This document shows positions 17,395 through 25,620 of a stretch of DNA of 36,828 nucleotides, piece by piece. The first letter of the stretch is position 1. Each line of letters starts with the position of its first letter. The notes beneath the pieces are model-generated. The model did no database searches. It was not told where the DNA came from and worked only from the letters and a program-made list of their open reading frames with translations. Made by a program: the position numbers and the translations under genes. Source of the DNA: Caballeronia udeis (GTDB taxonomy: Bacteria; Pseudomonadota; Gammaproteobacteria; Burkholderiales; Burkholderiaceae); NCBI RefSeq assembly GCF_001544555.2, contig NZ_FCOK02000091.1, positions 1 to 36,828 of the forward strand. Reading direction: 5' to 3'.

Positions 17395-18405
17395 CTAAAC
17401 AATTTCCTTGGCAAACCTCTTGGAAGTTGATGAGGGTAGCTCGCCAAACATGGTGCGGTAGTCTTGTGCGAAGCTACTCAGATGCCAGAAACCCCATTTA
17501 GTAGCAGCTGAGGTGACCGACAGGCCTGTACGCAACGCCCGGCGAACGTGATTGAGCCGCACGGCCCGGAGATACGAAACCGGATTGCTATCCAACGCTT
17601 CGTGGAACGCATATTGAATGGTTCGACGGCTGATGTTGAGTCGGACACAAAGTTCGGCGATTGAAAGGGGGCAGGTCGCGGGATCCTGTAGCTGAGCCTG
17701 GACAGCATTGACTAGCGCCCAACTTCTCATGGACTTGGTGGTGAGTTTTCCTGTTTTCTCGCCCGGTACATTCAGGACCTCGGAGATCGAAAAGAGAACC
17801 GTCCTTTCGATCAGATAGAGACGTTGGTTCGTATCATCGTCCCGGCTTGCAACGGAATTTGCTGAAGCGGCGAATATGTTACGAAGCAAGTCCCGCATGG
17901 ACTCGGCGGTATCGTTCTCCATCGGGACGATGGGCGACCTGGAATTTATGCGTAGCGACATCGCAAGCTCACGCAACGACTCTGTTGACAGAGCATGTTC
18001 GTCGATTTCAACAACGACCAATGCGTGGCGATCGGGCGAATAGAATTCGAACTCGGGAAGGCTTGAAAATACGTGGAGGCTATTGCGCTCGCTCATTTGA
18101 CCGCACATGCGGGAATGACCCTCCAGTTCGAGAGGCACTGCCACGGTCAAACTATCTGATGGGGCCGTACCCCGTTGGAGTATTACGCGATTTAGTCGCT
18201 CTACCCACAAGCGTATCGCGCCTAGAGAAACCTCTGAGGAGGAACCCTGAAATGCACCGCTGGACATCTGTGTGTAGTCAAGGCTCCATCCGACAAACGA
18301 ACCTGCTTGCACCTCGACGTCCGTGAACGTTGAAAATGCGACATTGCGGGCAGGCAACGGTGCCGAAAATCCTTCGGCATTGATCTGTAAGTTGCGCTCG
18401 ATCAT
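17395..18405 (-). CDS. AraC-family transcriptional regulator
   Basis: A cytosolic regulator of 336 aa. ATG 18405 is preferred because GGGGGGAGAACT lies directly upstream; the frame is open to 18498. Residues about 230-330 hold the two AraC helix-turn-helices: SIAELCVRLNISRRTIQYAF, then VTSAATKWGFWHLSSFAQDY and RTMFGELPSST. The N-terminal 220 residues form a ligand/dimer domain of the kind seen in EutR-like AraC proteins of Burkholderiales, but no ethanolamine genes are present. It is divergent from the FAD oxidase at 18835, its most likely target, with about 430 bases between them. Confidence 0.88.
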   Translation of the reverse strand: MIERNLQINAEGFSAPLPARNVAFSTFTDVEVQAGSFVGWSLDYTQMSSGAFQGSSSEVSLGAIRLWVERLNRVILQRGTAPSDSLTVAVPLELEGHSRMCGQMSERNSLHVFSSLPEFEFYSPDRHALVVVEIDEHALSTESLRELAMSLRINSRSPIVPMENDTAESMRDLLRNIFAASANSVASRDDDTNQRLYLIERTVLFSISEVLNVPGEKTGKLTTKSMRSWALVNAVQAQLQDPATCPLSIAELCVRLNISRRTIQYAFHEALDSNPVSYLRAVRLNHVRRALRTGLSVTSAATKWGFWHLSSFAQDYRTMFGELPSSTSKRFAKEIV

Positions 18406-18834
18406 AGTTCTCCCCCCATCACCTTGCCTCATATTGATTGTATCGACGGTCCGGTGCAAACCCCTGGTTTGCCAATAAGTGATAGAGAAAAGAATCACAT
18501 CGGCATACCTTCTTCTCTTCGGGCAAGGCGGCTATTAACGAGGTAGGGCGGTTCGCGTCAGGGTCATTCTACTTCGGCTGCACAGCATCGACATAGGGGA
18601 AGCGTGCAGCGGGGAGACCTTCGTCTCGTCACCCGGTAACGCAATGCAGAGATGGTTTAACCGGTTTTCCCTGTTGATGGCGCAGGCGTTCGAGTTTCCT
18701 TGTTTTCACCTGATCTGCATCGGAGAACTCCGCGGGAAACCGGTGGCACGGGAAGGGTAATGGTGGATCAAGAAAAGCATTGTCGTCTTGGAAGTAACAG
18801 GACGTGTCGTCACGTATGACGTTTTTTTGGAGAA
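18406..18834. other. Divergent intergenic region between AraC gene and FAD oxidase
   Basis: No gene is visible in these 429 bases. An interrupted inverted repeat, AACCGGTTTTCCC (18659-18671) and GGGAAACCGGT (18734-18744), is centred about 130 bases before the oxidase start and differs by one base insertion. The spacing of about 75 bases, roughly seven helical turns, would suit a looping AraC-type regulator. GGAG at 18829 serves the oxidase ATG. Confidence 0.4.
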
Positions 18835-20088
18835 ATGGTGATGGAACTATCGCGCGGGGGACACTGGCGAAACTGGGTCGGAAACCAGGCATTCGTCGCT
18901 GGTCACATGGCTTCACCAGCGTCTGAGGACGAGATCTCGTCGCTGGTAAGGGAGGCCACTCGCCAAGGTCAAAATGTACGTTGCAGCGGAGCGGGTCATT
19001 CGTTCACGCCCATCGTAGCAACAAGTGGTCTGCTACTTAATTTGGATAGGTATCAGGGCGTTATCCATACTGACCGGGATTGGAGGCAGGTGACGGTCGC
19101 GGCGGGAACGACAATCAAGGCGCTTGCCAGCCACTTGAAGAATGAGGGGCTATCTCTTCTCAACCAGGGTGATATCGATTCGCAGACAACCGCAGGCGCC
19201 TTCGCCACCGGAACGCATGGGACCGGAATCACTCTTGGAAACCTCTCATCGAATGTTGTTGGCATGCGGATCGTCCAACCTGATGGGAGCATCTTCAAGG
19301 TTGACGGAAGGGAAAATATCGAGCTTCTCCACGCCACACAGGTCAATCTCGGACTGTTCGGCGTGGTATCAGCGATCACCTTGACTGTGACGGAGTCGTA
19401 TAACCTTCGCGAGCGCCTGTGGCGGGAAGACTTCGAAGCGTGTATGGAAATGCATGACGAGCTGGCCAGGCAGCACCGGCATTTTTGCTTTTGGTGGTGT
19501 CCAACCAGAGCCAGTCGCGAGCTTTACGGCTTCCCCGATACTGCGCAAGTATCTCGATCGTCACGGGATTACGACGTGTGCGAGGTGCGGGTTCTTGACG
19601 CTACGACAGAAGAGCCTTCGGTCAAGTCAGCATTTGAGAGAGTTGGCCACAACTCTGAAATTTTTCCGCAGGAGTACGTGCCAAATTTTCATGAGCTCGA
19701 GTACGCCGTGCCGGCCATCTATGGCAAACAGGCGCTCCGGGAAATTCGTGAACTGATGCTGACCAAGCACATGGATTGCATCTTTCCCGTTGAATACCGC
19801 TTTACAGCGGCAGACCCTGCGTGGATCAGCCCGTTCCACAACCAGGATAGCGTCACCATTTCCTGCTCCGGTGATCCGAAAGGGGCCGATTATTGGCCCT
19901 TCCTCCGCGACGTCGATAGGATTTTGCGGGAGTTTGGCTCGCGGCCTCATTGGGGCAAGCTTCATTTCACGAGTCGAGAGGATGTTGACAGACTGTTCCC
20001 GAAGGCGCCGGCGTTCCGCGAGTTGCGGCGCGATATTGACCCAGAGGGATTTTTCCTGAATGACCATCTGAGCACGCTATTCAGATAG
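18835..20088 (+). CDS. FAD-linked sugar-lactone oxidase (ALO / gulonolactone oxidase family)
   Basis: A 417-aa flavoprotein of the vanillyl-alcohol-oxidase fold that oxidises a sugar-derived lactone or alditol using O2. The FAD domain has VRCSGAGHSFTP, where H55 is the usual covalent FAD-attachment position, followed by QGDIDSQTTAGAFATGTHGTG, a family hallmark. The C-terminal ALO domain ends with the HWGKLHF motif (a conserved GK/H catalytic region) and GFFLND. No signal peptide is seen, so it is probably cytosolic. ATG 18835 follows TTGGAG. It is divergent from the AraC gene and followed 81 bases later by an IS3 element. Alditol oxidase is a possible alternative specificity. Confidence 0.88.
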   Translation: MVMELSRGGHWRNWVGNQAFVAGHMASPASEDEISSLVREATRQGQNVRCSGAGHSFTPIVATSGLLLNLDRYQGVIHTDRDWRQVTVAAGTTIKALASHLKNEGLSLLNQGDIDSQTTAGAFATGTHGTGITLGNLSSNVVGMRIVQPDGSIFKVDGRENIELLHATQVNLGLFGVVSAITLTVTESYNLRERLWREDFEACMEMHDELARQHRHFCFWWCPTRASRELYGFPDTAQVSRSSRDYDVCEVRVLDATTEEPSVKSAFERVGHNSEIFPQEYVPNFHELEYAVPAIYGKQALREIRELMLTKHMDCIFPVEYRFTAADPAWISPFHNQDSVTISCSGDPKGADYWPFLRDVDRILREFGSRPHWGKLHFTSREDVDRLFPKAPAFRELRRDIDPEGFFLNDHLSTLFR

Positions 20089-20219
20089 GTCGAGGAGAGG
20101 CGCAAATAGCGGCAGATGCGGTGCCGGATCGCCACGGTGACGATGTCGAAACGCCGTCACCGATCGCATTGAATCGCCCCGAGTTTCCCGGAGGCTCCAA
20201 TCTTTGAGAAAATGGAGCT

Positions 20220-20552
20220 ATGGAAAACGCAAAGAAGAAGTCACCAAGGTATTCGCCGGAAGTACGTGAGCGGGCCGTGCGGATGGTGCTGGAACATCAG
20301 GGTGCTGATGACTCGCAATGGAAAGTGATTGCGTCGATAGCGGCGAAGTTCGGCTGCTCGGGCGAGACGCTGCGCAATTGGGTGCGTCAGGCCGAACGGG
20401 ACCGAGGCTTACGCCCGGGAACGAGCACGCAGGAGCAGGATCGGCTTAGGGAGTTGGAGCGGGAGAATCGGGAACTGCGGCAAGTCAACGAGATCCTGCG
20501 CAAGGCATCGGCGTATTTCGCGCAGGCGGAGCTCGACCGCCGACCGAAGTGA
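20220..20552 (+). CDS. IS3-family transposase OrfA
   Basis: A 110-aa DNA-binding protein that recognises the IS ends. Residues about 10-60 form the helix-turn-helix (YSPEVRERAVRMVLEH, then FGCSGETLRNWVRQAE). Residues about 70-105 form a leucine-zipper-like coiled coil (LRELERENRELRQVNEILRKAS). It starts at ATG 20220, 50 bases inside the left repeat, and its TGA overlaps the OrfB start. Confidence 0.95.
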   Translation: MENAKKKSPRYSPEVRERAVRMVLEHQGADDSQWKVIASIAAKFGCSGETLRNWVRQAERDRGLRPGTSTQEQDRLRELERENRELRQVNEILRKASAYFAQAELDRRPK

Positions 20553-21457
20553 TGGTGACATTTATTAATGATCACCGGGCGATCTACGGGGTCGAGCCGA
20601 TCTGCCGGGTGCTACCGATCGCCCCGTCGACGTATTACGCGCATGCCGCGAGGCTAGCCAATCCGGTGCTGATGCCGGCGCGGGCCAAGCGTGACGCGGC
20701 GCTCAGCGAACAAATTCAACGCGTGTGGGAGGAGAACTTCAGCGTGTATGGAGTTCGCAAAGTGTGGAGGCAACTGGCACGAGAAGGCATCGAGGTTGCC
20801 CGCTGCACCGTGGAGCGGCTGATGAAAAAGCTCCGCCTCCAAGGTGTGAGGCGCGGCAAGCGTGTCAAGACCACTGTCAGTGACCGTGCGACGCCGTGCC
20901 CGCTGGATCGCGTGAGTCGTCAGTTCAAGGCTGAGCGACCCGACGCGCTGTGGGTTTCGGATTTCACGTACGTATCCACCTGGCAGGGTTTCGTCTACGT
21001 AGCGTTCATCATTGACGTGTTTGCCCGGCGCATCGTTGGCTGGCGGGTGTCAGCTTCGGCGCGTACCGACTTTGTCCTGGACGCATTGGAGCAAGCTATT
21101 TACGAGCGCAAACCAGAGCAGCAGAATGGCCTAATCCATCATAGCGATCGCGGGGTCCAGTACGTATCAATTCGTTATACAGAGCGTCTAGTTGAAGCTG
21201 GCATCGAACCGTCGGTAGGCAGCGTGGGCGACTCCTACGATAACGCATTGGCCGAGACGATCAACGGTTTGTACAAGGCTGAAGTGATTCATCGACTTGG
21301 CCCTTGGCGTAACCTGCAGGCTGTCGAGATGGCTACACTCGAATGGGTAGACTGGTTCAATCACCACCGCCTGCTTGAGCCAATCGGTAACGTTCCACCC
21401 GCCGAGGCTGAAGAGCTTTATTATCGTCAACTCGCTGGGTCTGCCATGGAGGCATGA
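20549..21457 (+). CDS. IS3-family transposase OrfB (DDE recombinase)
   Basis: A 302-aa catalytic subunit with the retroviral-integrase fold. The catalytic triad is D138 (WVSDFTYV), D200 (HHSDRG) and E236 (ALAETING), with 35 residues between the second Asp and the Glu, as in the family. It begins with a GTG at 20549 that overlaps the OrfA TGA as GTGA. I find no A-rich slippery heptamer in the orfA end, so OrfB may be made by stop-start coupling rather than the usual -1 frameshift fusion. The frame is intact to the TGA at 21457. Confidence 0.95.
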   Translation: MMVTFINDHRAIYGVEPICRVLPIAPSTYYAHAARLANPVLMPARAKRDAALSEQIQRVWEENFSVYGVRKVWRQLAREGIEVARCTVERLMKKLRLQGVRRGKRVKTTVSDRATPCPLDRVSRQFKAERPDALWVSDFTYVSTWQGFVYVAFIIDVFARRIVGWRVSASARTDFVLDALEQAIYERKPEQQNGLIHHSDRGVQYVSIRYTERLVEAGIEPSVGSVGDSYDNALAETINGLYKAEVIHRLGPWRNLQAVEMATLEWVDWFNHHRLLEPIGNVPPAEAEELYYRQLAGSAMEA

Positions 21458-21582
21458 CTCAAGCAAATTCGCCTCCGACATTCCCGGGGCGGTTCACATC
21501 GCTGCGCTGCGCTGCGCAACGCAACGACTCAAGCGTAGCGAAATCGCTAGACTATCCAATAGCATCCGACGATTCGGATCGT

Positions 21583-23001
21583 CTACCGGACTAGACGCCC
21601 AGGACTCAGAATCTGCGCTGGGTCAAAAATGGATTTGATGCCTAGCAGCAAATTCAGATGATTCTCGGAAGTGCGAGCAAGAAATGCCTCCTGCTTGCTT
21701 ATCCCGATTCCGTGCTCTGCACTCAACGAGCCGCCGAAACGGTCGACGACCTCGAAGATAGTTTCTTCGCACATGTCGAGGTAGGACTGAACCTCGGTAT
21801 CCTGAAGGTTGCGAGGTGGCAAGACGTTGTAGTGGATATTGCCGTCACCTACGTGACCGTATCTCAGAGGAATAGCGTCGGGCGCGCGTTTTGCAATGAG
21901 TATGTCGGCCTCCTCGATAAATCGGGGAATCAGCGAGATCGGAACCGATATGTCAGTGCGCAGATGACGGCCGTAGCGTACCTGACCTTCGACCATCGCC
22001 TCCCTGATGCGCCAAAAAGACCTGGATTGAGCCTGATTGGCTGCAACCGTGCCATCTGCGATCGTCCCTGTTGAGACTAGCTCCTCGAGAAAACTCTCTG
22101 TCATTTGGGACAAATTTGCTCGGCCACTAGCCGCAGCTTCAAGCAAAACATAGTATGGGGAAGGGCTGCTCAGCGGATCGCGAAGACCAACTACCGTCTC
22201 AAGAGCGAGTTCGACTCCCGAACGGGGCAGCAGTTCAAAGGCTGACAGAAGATCGCTCAGTTCGGATCTTGCGCGGCTATAAATGTCCATGGCAGCCTCG
22301 ACGTTATCGACTGCCAGAAAAGCCGTGACCGTTTGAGTAGGACGAGGGAATAGCTTCAGGACCGCAGCAGTGACGATTCCAAGAGTGCCTTCGGACCCGA
22401 GAAACAGGTGTTTGAGATCAACGCCCATATTATTTTTTCGCAGCCCGTGCAGGCCGTTCAAGATGGACCCGTCTGCCAAGACAACTTCTACACCTAGGAC
22501 CAAGTCTCGCATCATGCCGTAACGCAAGACGTTTAGTCCGCCCGCGTTAGTAGCGATGTTGCCTCCGATCTGACAGCTGCCTTGGGCTCCCAGGGCCAAT
22601 GGGAAGAACCGATCTTCGGCAAGTGCTGCTTCCTGAATATCGGCAAGTACGCAGCCGGCCTCAACAGTCATGCTGTAGTTAGTTCTATCTACGTCTCTGA
22701 CTTTGTTCAGACGTTCCAAACTGATTACGATCTCTTCGCCGGAAGGGGACGGCGTAGCGCCACCGACGAGCCCCGTATGACCGCCTTGGGGAACCAGCGC
22801 TAGCGCTTGATCGGCGCAAATACGGACGACGTCTGCGACCTCCTTGGTATTTCGGGGGCGAACAACAAGCCCCGCACGTCCGACATAGTCACCCGACCAG
22901 TCGTGTGTGTACCGCAATAGCGCCTGAGGATCTTCTACGAGCAAGCTCGGGTCCAGTTGGCGTCTCAAAACGTCAATTTTGCTCATAACGTCTGTCTTCA
23001 T
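21583..23001 (-). CDS. FAD-binding D-2-hydroxyacid dehydrogenase (GlcD / D2HGDH-like)
   Basis: A 472-aa cytosolic flavoprotein oxidising a D-2-hydroxyacid (lactate, glycolate, 2-hydroxyglutarate or a sugar acid) to the keto acid. The PCMH-type FAD site is at residues about 71-81 (PQGGHTGLVGG) and continues in GSCQIGGNIATNAGG and LFLGSEGTLGIVT. The C-terminal cap carries RYGHVGDGNIHYN and AEHGIG, the metal- and substrate-binding signature of this group. ATG 23001 has a weak GGAG 11 bases upstream; ATG 22986 is an alternative. It is downstream of the FAH-family gene on the same strand (178-base gap), so both probably belong to one sugar- or keto-acid pathway. Confidence 0.9.
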   Translation of the reverse strand: MKTDVMSKIDVLRRQLDPSLLVEDPQALLRYTHDWSGDYVGRAGLVVRPRNTKEVADVVRICADQALALVPQGGHTGLVGGATPSPSGEEIVISLERLNKVRDVDRTNYSMTVEAGCVLADIQEAALAEDRFFPLALGAQGSCQIGGNIATNAGGLNVLRYGMMRDLVLGVEVVLADGSILNGLHGLRKNNMGVDLKHLFLGSEGTLGIVTAAVLKLFPRPTQTVTAFLAVDNVEAAMDIYSRARSELSDLLSAFELLPRSGVELALETVVGLRDPLSSPSPYYVLLEAAASGRANLSQMTESFLEELVSTGTIADGTVAANQAQSRSFWRIREAMVEGQVRYGRHLRTDISVPISLIPRFIEEADILIAKRAPDAIPLRYGHVGDGNIHYNVLPPRNLQDTEVQSYLDMCEETIFEVVDRFGGSLSAEHGIGISKQEAFLARTSENHLNLLLGIKSIFDPAQILSPGRLVR

Positions 23002-23179
23002 TAACGCCGTGCTCCAATCAAGTCGGTCATGGGTTTCCTACACATCTTCCTCCGGTACGGGAACCCAGGCAATGGCGGATTTTTTCGCGTGGCGAAATGC
23101 GGGTGCGTCTTGAAACAAGATGGGGGAGAAAGAAGGCGGCATTCATTCATAAGTCGACCGCCTTGCCGCCCTCCAAGAC

Positions 23180-24376
23180 TCAGTTGCCGGCCGGCCGCAG
23201 CAATCCGCGTGCGGCGAGGCTGCTATAGAGTGCACGCACGCCGAAGGTCCATGGCTGAATATGAGTGCATAGTCGCACCGTGTTGACCAGTGCTCCGAGT
23301 TGCGGCGTGGAGATCGTCACGACGTCGCCGAGATGGTGCGTAAATCCACTGCCTGGCGCGTCCCGATCCTGGATCGGGGAAAACATCGTGCCAAGGAACA
23401 GCACGAAGCCGTCCGGATATTGATGGTGGTCACCCCAGGTCTGGGCGACCAGGTCGTCCGGATCGCGACTAATTTCGCTCATATGGCTTACGCCGTTGAG
23501 GACGAAGTCGTCATCAATGCCTTCGACATGCAGCGATATGCTGGCATTGCGCACAGAGTCCATCGTGAAATCCTCGTCGAAGAGGCGCACGAATGGCCCG
23601 ATCGCGCACGAGCCGTTATTATCTTTGCACTTGCCAAGCAACAAGGCCGACCGCCCTTCAATGTCGCGCAGATTCACGTCGTTTCCGAGCGTAGCGCCTA
23701 CCGCCTTTCCCGCACTGTTCACAGCGAGCACGATCTCGGGTTCAGGGTTATTCCACGTCGAAACGGGCAATAGCCCGATATCGGCACCAAAACCGACTGC
23801 GGACATCGGCTGCGATTTGGTAAACACTTCCGCGTCCGGACCGATACCGACTTCCATGTATTGAGACCAGGCGTTGCGGCGCTGCAATTCTGTCTTCAGG
23901 CGCATGGCCGCCTCAGAACCGGGTTCGATCTGCGACAAGTCGCTACCGATTACGGCAGTGATCATCTCGCGCACCCCCTTTGCCTTGACGGGATCGCCGG
24001 CGGCTTGCTCTTCAATTACGCGCTCAATAAGGCTCACTGCGAAGGTCACTCCGCATGCCTTGATTGCCTGCACATCGCAAGGTGCGAGCAGGCGCACCGT
24101 AGACTGAGGGGCGCTGTTGTTCAGATGCTCGTCGATCAGAGCCGTAACCGGACCGAGGGTTTCGCCAGATGCATGCCGTGCGATTTCTACAGCATCATCG
24201 CGATCAAAGAGGTCCGCTGTCGTTGGCACAGTGCCGGTGATATCGATGAGCTCGCCATTGCGAACTACGACGACACAAGGACCTTCGTGAGTTCCGGTCT
24301 GACGCCAGACTCGGCCGATGAGGAGGGCTTGGCCGATGTCGTTCGGCAAGCAGTCGGAAGCTGAAAGAGCGCGCAT
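23180..24376 (-). CDS. Fumarylacetoacetate hydrolase-family enzyme
   Basis: A 398-aa enzyme of the FAH superfamily, whose members cleave or dehydrate 2-keto-3-deoxy acids and acylpyruvates with a divalent metal. The metal ligands are visible as E212 and E214 in NNPEPEIVL and D233 in GNDVNLRDIEGRSALLLGK, followed by KDNNGSCAIGP. It is longer than ordinary acylpyruvases, with an extra N-terminal region of about 100 residues, and resembles the larger sugar-acid (2-keto-3-deoxy-pentonate dehydratase-type) group. ATG 24376 has no clear ribosome-binding site, so the start is uncertain. It is divergent from an IclR gene whose palindromic operator lies between them, so it is probably IclR-controlled. 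Confidence 0.87.
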   Translation of the reverse strand: MRALSASDCLPNDIGQALLIGRVWRQTGTHEGPCVVVVRNGELIDITGTVPTTADLFDRDDAVEIARHASGETLGPVTALIDEHLNNSAPQSTVRLLAPCDVQAIKACGVTFAVSLIERVIEEQAAGDPVKAKGVREMITAVIGSDLSQIEPGSEAAMRLKTELQRRNAWSQYMEVGIGPDAEVFTKSQPMSAVGFGADIGLLPVSTWNNPEPEIVLAVNSAGKAVGATLGNDVNLRDIEGRSALLLGKCKDNNGSCAIGPFVRLFDEDFTMDSVRNASISLHVEGIDDDFVLNGVSHMSEISRDPDDLVAQTWGDHHQYPDGFVLFLGTMFSPIQDRDAPGSGFTHHLGDVVTISTPQLGALVNTVRLCTHIQPWTFGVRALYSSLAARGLLRPAGN

Positions 24377-24441
24377 AGAGTAGGGTGGAGACGTTGAGGT
24401 TGGAGGAAGCTGTCCATGCTAGATCCCTCGGGGCGTCGCTG

Positions 24442-24478
24442 TCCAACAGGGTGCTACAATTTCCAGCCTGTTGGAAAT
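24442..24478. promoter_or_regulatory. Overlapping palindromes, probable IclR operator
   Basis: ATTTCCA (24459-24465) and TGGAAAT (24472-24478) form a perfect 7-bp inverted repeat with a 6-base spacer, the format of IclR-family sites. Overlapping it, TCCAACAGG (24442-24450) pairs perfectly with CCTGTTGGA (24467-24475). Both lie in the 153-base divergent gap between the FAH-family gene and the IclR gene and would allow control of both promoters. Confidence 0.6.
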
Positions 24479-24529
24479 CAGGCCGTCAGACTGTGAGACG
24501 CGATTTTCGAACGGAAGGACCCGCAACCT

Positions 24530-25291
24530 ATGACCGATCTTTACGACGTACCCGCGCTCAAGCGCGTCCATGACATATTGAACGTGCTTTCGGACGCCGC
24601 TGGTCCGGTGCGAGCTAGTGCGCTAGCGGACGCCACCGGAATGTCACGCAGTACGTTGTATCTGATGCTGGATTCTCTGGAGCGGCGACATTGGATAGAG
24701 AAACGTTCTGACGGCTACATCATCGGTCTCACTCTATTCGAGCTCGGAAGTGCATACGTTCGGCACGATCGCCTGCATGAATTGTTCAGGCGGGAAGCTG
24801 CAGCTTTCGTGGCTGTGCACAACGAAGTCGTCCAGCTTGCCGTCCTTGACGGTGCGCAAATAGTCTATATTGCGCGTGAAGACGCTGCGCGACCGGTGCG
24901 ACTCGTTTCCGACCTTGGTTCCCGGCTACCTGCTCACTGCTGCGCGCTGGGCAAGGCGCTGCTTGCGAGCATGGATGATTCTGGTGTCTGTGCTTTGCTT
25001 CCAACGCGGCTTGAGCCAATAACTGAACGAACGGTGACGCGGCGGGCTGACTTCCTCAAGCAACTCGACGAGGTTCGGCGGAGCGGCCTCGCTTGCGAGC
25101 GCGAGGAGGTGAGCTCGGGGCTGACGTGTTTCGCGGCATTTATCGGAGTGACGATGCTTGGCAAGCGTGTCGCACTAAGTACCAGCTTGCCACTCGAGCG
25201 ATTGGATGCTCGTCGCGAGAAACAAATCGCGGTCAGCATCGTAGGGATGGCGAGCCGCATAGGTGAGGCGCTGCGATCGACATCGCGGTAG
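24530..25291 (+). CDS. IclR-family transcriptional regulator
   Basis: A cytosolic regulator of 253 aa. The N-terminal winged helix (residues about 8-65) reads VHDILNVLSDAAGPV, then MSRSTLYLMLDSLERRHWIE. The C-terminal GAF-like effector domain has GSRLPAHCCALGKALLA and the conserved RxxG...CEREE-ExSSGLTCFAAFI region, the usual ligand pocket. GGAAGGACC lies upstream of the ATG. It probably controls the divergent FAH/FAD-dehydrogenase genes in response to a small acid; the ligand is unknown. Confidence 0.92.
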   Translation: MTDLYDVPALKRVHDILNVLSDAAGPVRASALADATGMSRSTLYLMLDSLERRHWIEKRSDGYIIGLTLFELGSAYVRHDRLHELFRREAAAFVAVHNEVVQLAVLDGAQIVYIAREDAARPVRLVSDLGSRLPAHCCALGKALLASMDDSGVCALLPTRLEPITERTVTRRADFLKQLDEVRRSGLACEREEVSSGLTCFAAFIGVTMLGKRVALSTSLPLERLDARREKQIAVSIVGMASRIGEALRSTSR

Positions 25292-25620
25292 ACGGCCGAT
25301 TGGGTAAGGTCTTGCTTGTGCTGAATCAGCTGTCGTCAATCAGTCAGTTCCATTGCCTTGGGTTGAAAACTTTGTTGCATTGTCATTACAAGCGGGTCGT
25401 TCATACCCCTGTTAGTTTGTGTGTTGGGTATCTTCATGTGCAATGAATGAAGCATTATGGTTACACCATGGCGGGATGAACTGGCAGTGTGCGGCGCAAC
25501 CTTCAGCGCCGCATGGACCAACGATGCGAGAGCCTCGAGAGAGGAGATCCCGTGATGCCGAAGGTACGACGAGTCTTCTGACATCGACGAGGAGTTAAAC
25601 GTGGTCCGCTCGGACCGCCG
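25292..25620. other. Convergent intergenic region after IclR and ammonia-lyase genes
   Basis: The two flanking genes end facing each other. An 82-codon minus-strand open frame (25336-25584) has no ribosome-binding site and no family resemblance, so it is not called. I see no strong terminator hairpin. Confidence 0.4.

Larger units (their letters stand above)
20170..21496 (+). mobile_element. Complete IS3-family insertion sequence (1327 bp)
   Basis: The left end reads TGAATCGCCCCGAGTTTCCC and the right end, on the complementary strand, TGAACCGCCCCGGGAATGTC; both continue with GGAGGC. These are the TG...CA-ended imperfect inverted repeats of the IS3 family. The host sequence CAT occurs on both sides (20167-20169 and 21497-21499), a 3-bp target duplication, so the element sits where it transposed. 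Both orfA and orfB are open, so it is probably active. It landed between the stop codons of two convergent genes and broke neither. Confidence 0.95.

Noticed and set aside
18629..18916. 95-codon minus-strand frame overlapping the FAD oxidase start
   Set aside because: It overlaps a well-supported gene start and has no domain or start signal.
25336..25584. 82-codon minus-strand frame between IclR and ammonia-lyase genes
   Set aside because: No ribosome-binding site, no resemblance to a family, and it lies between convergent genes.
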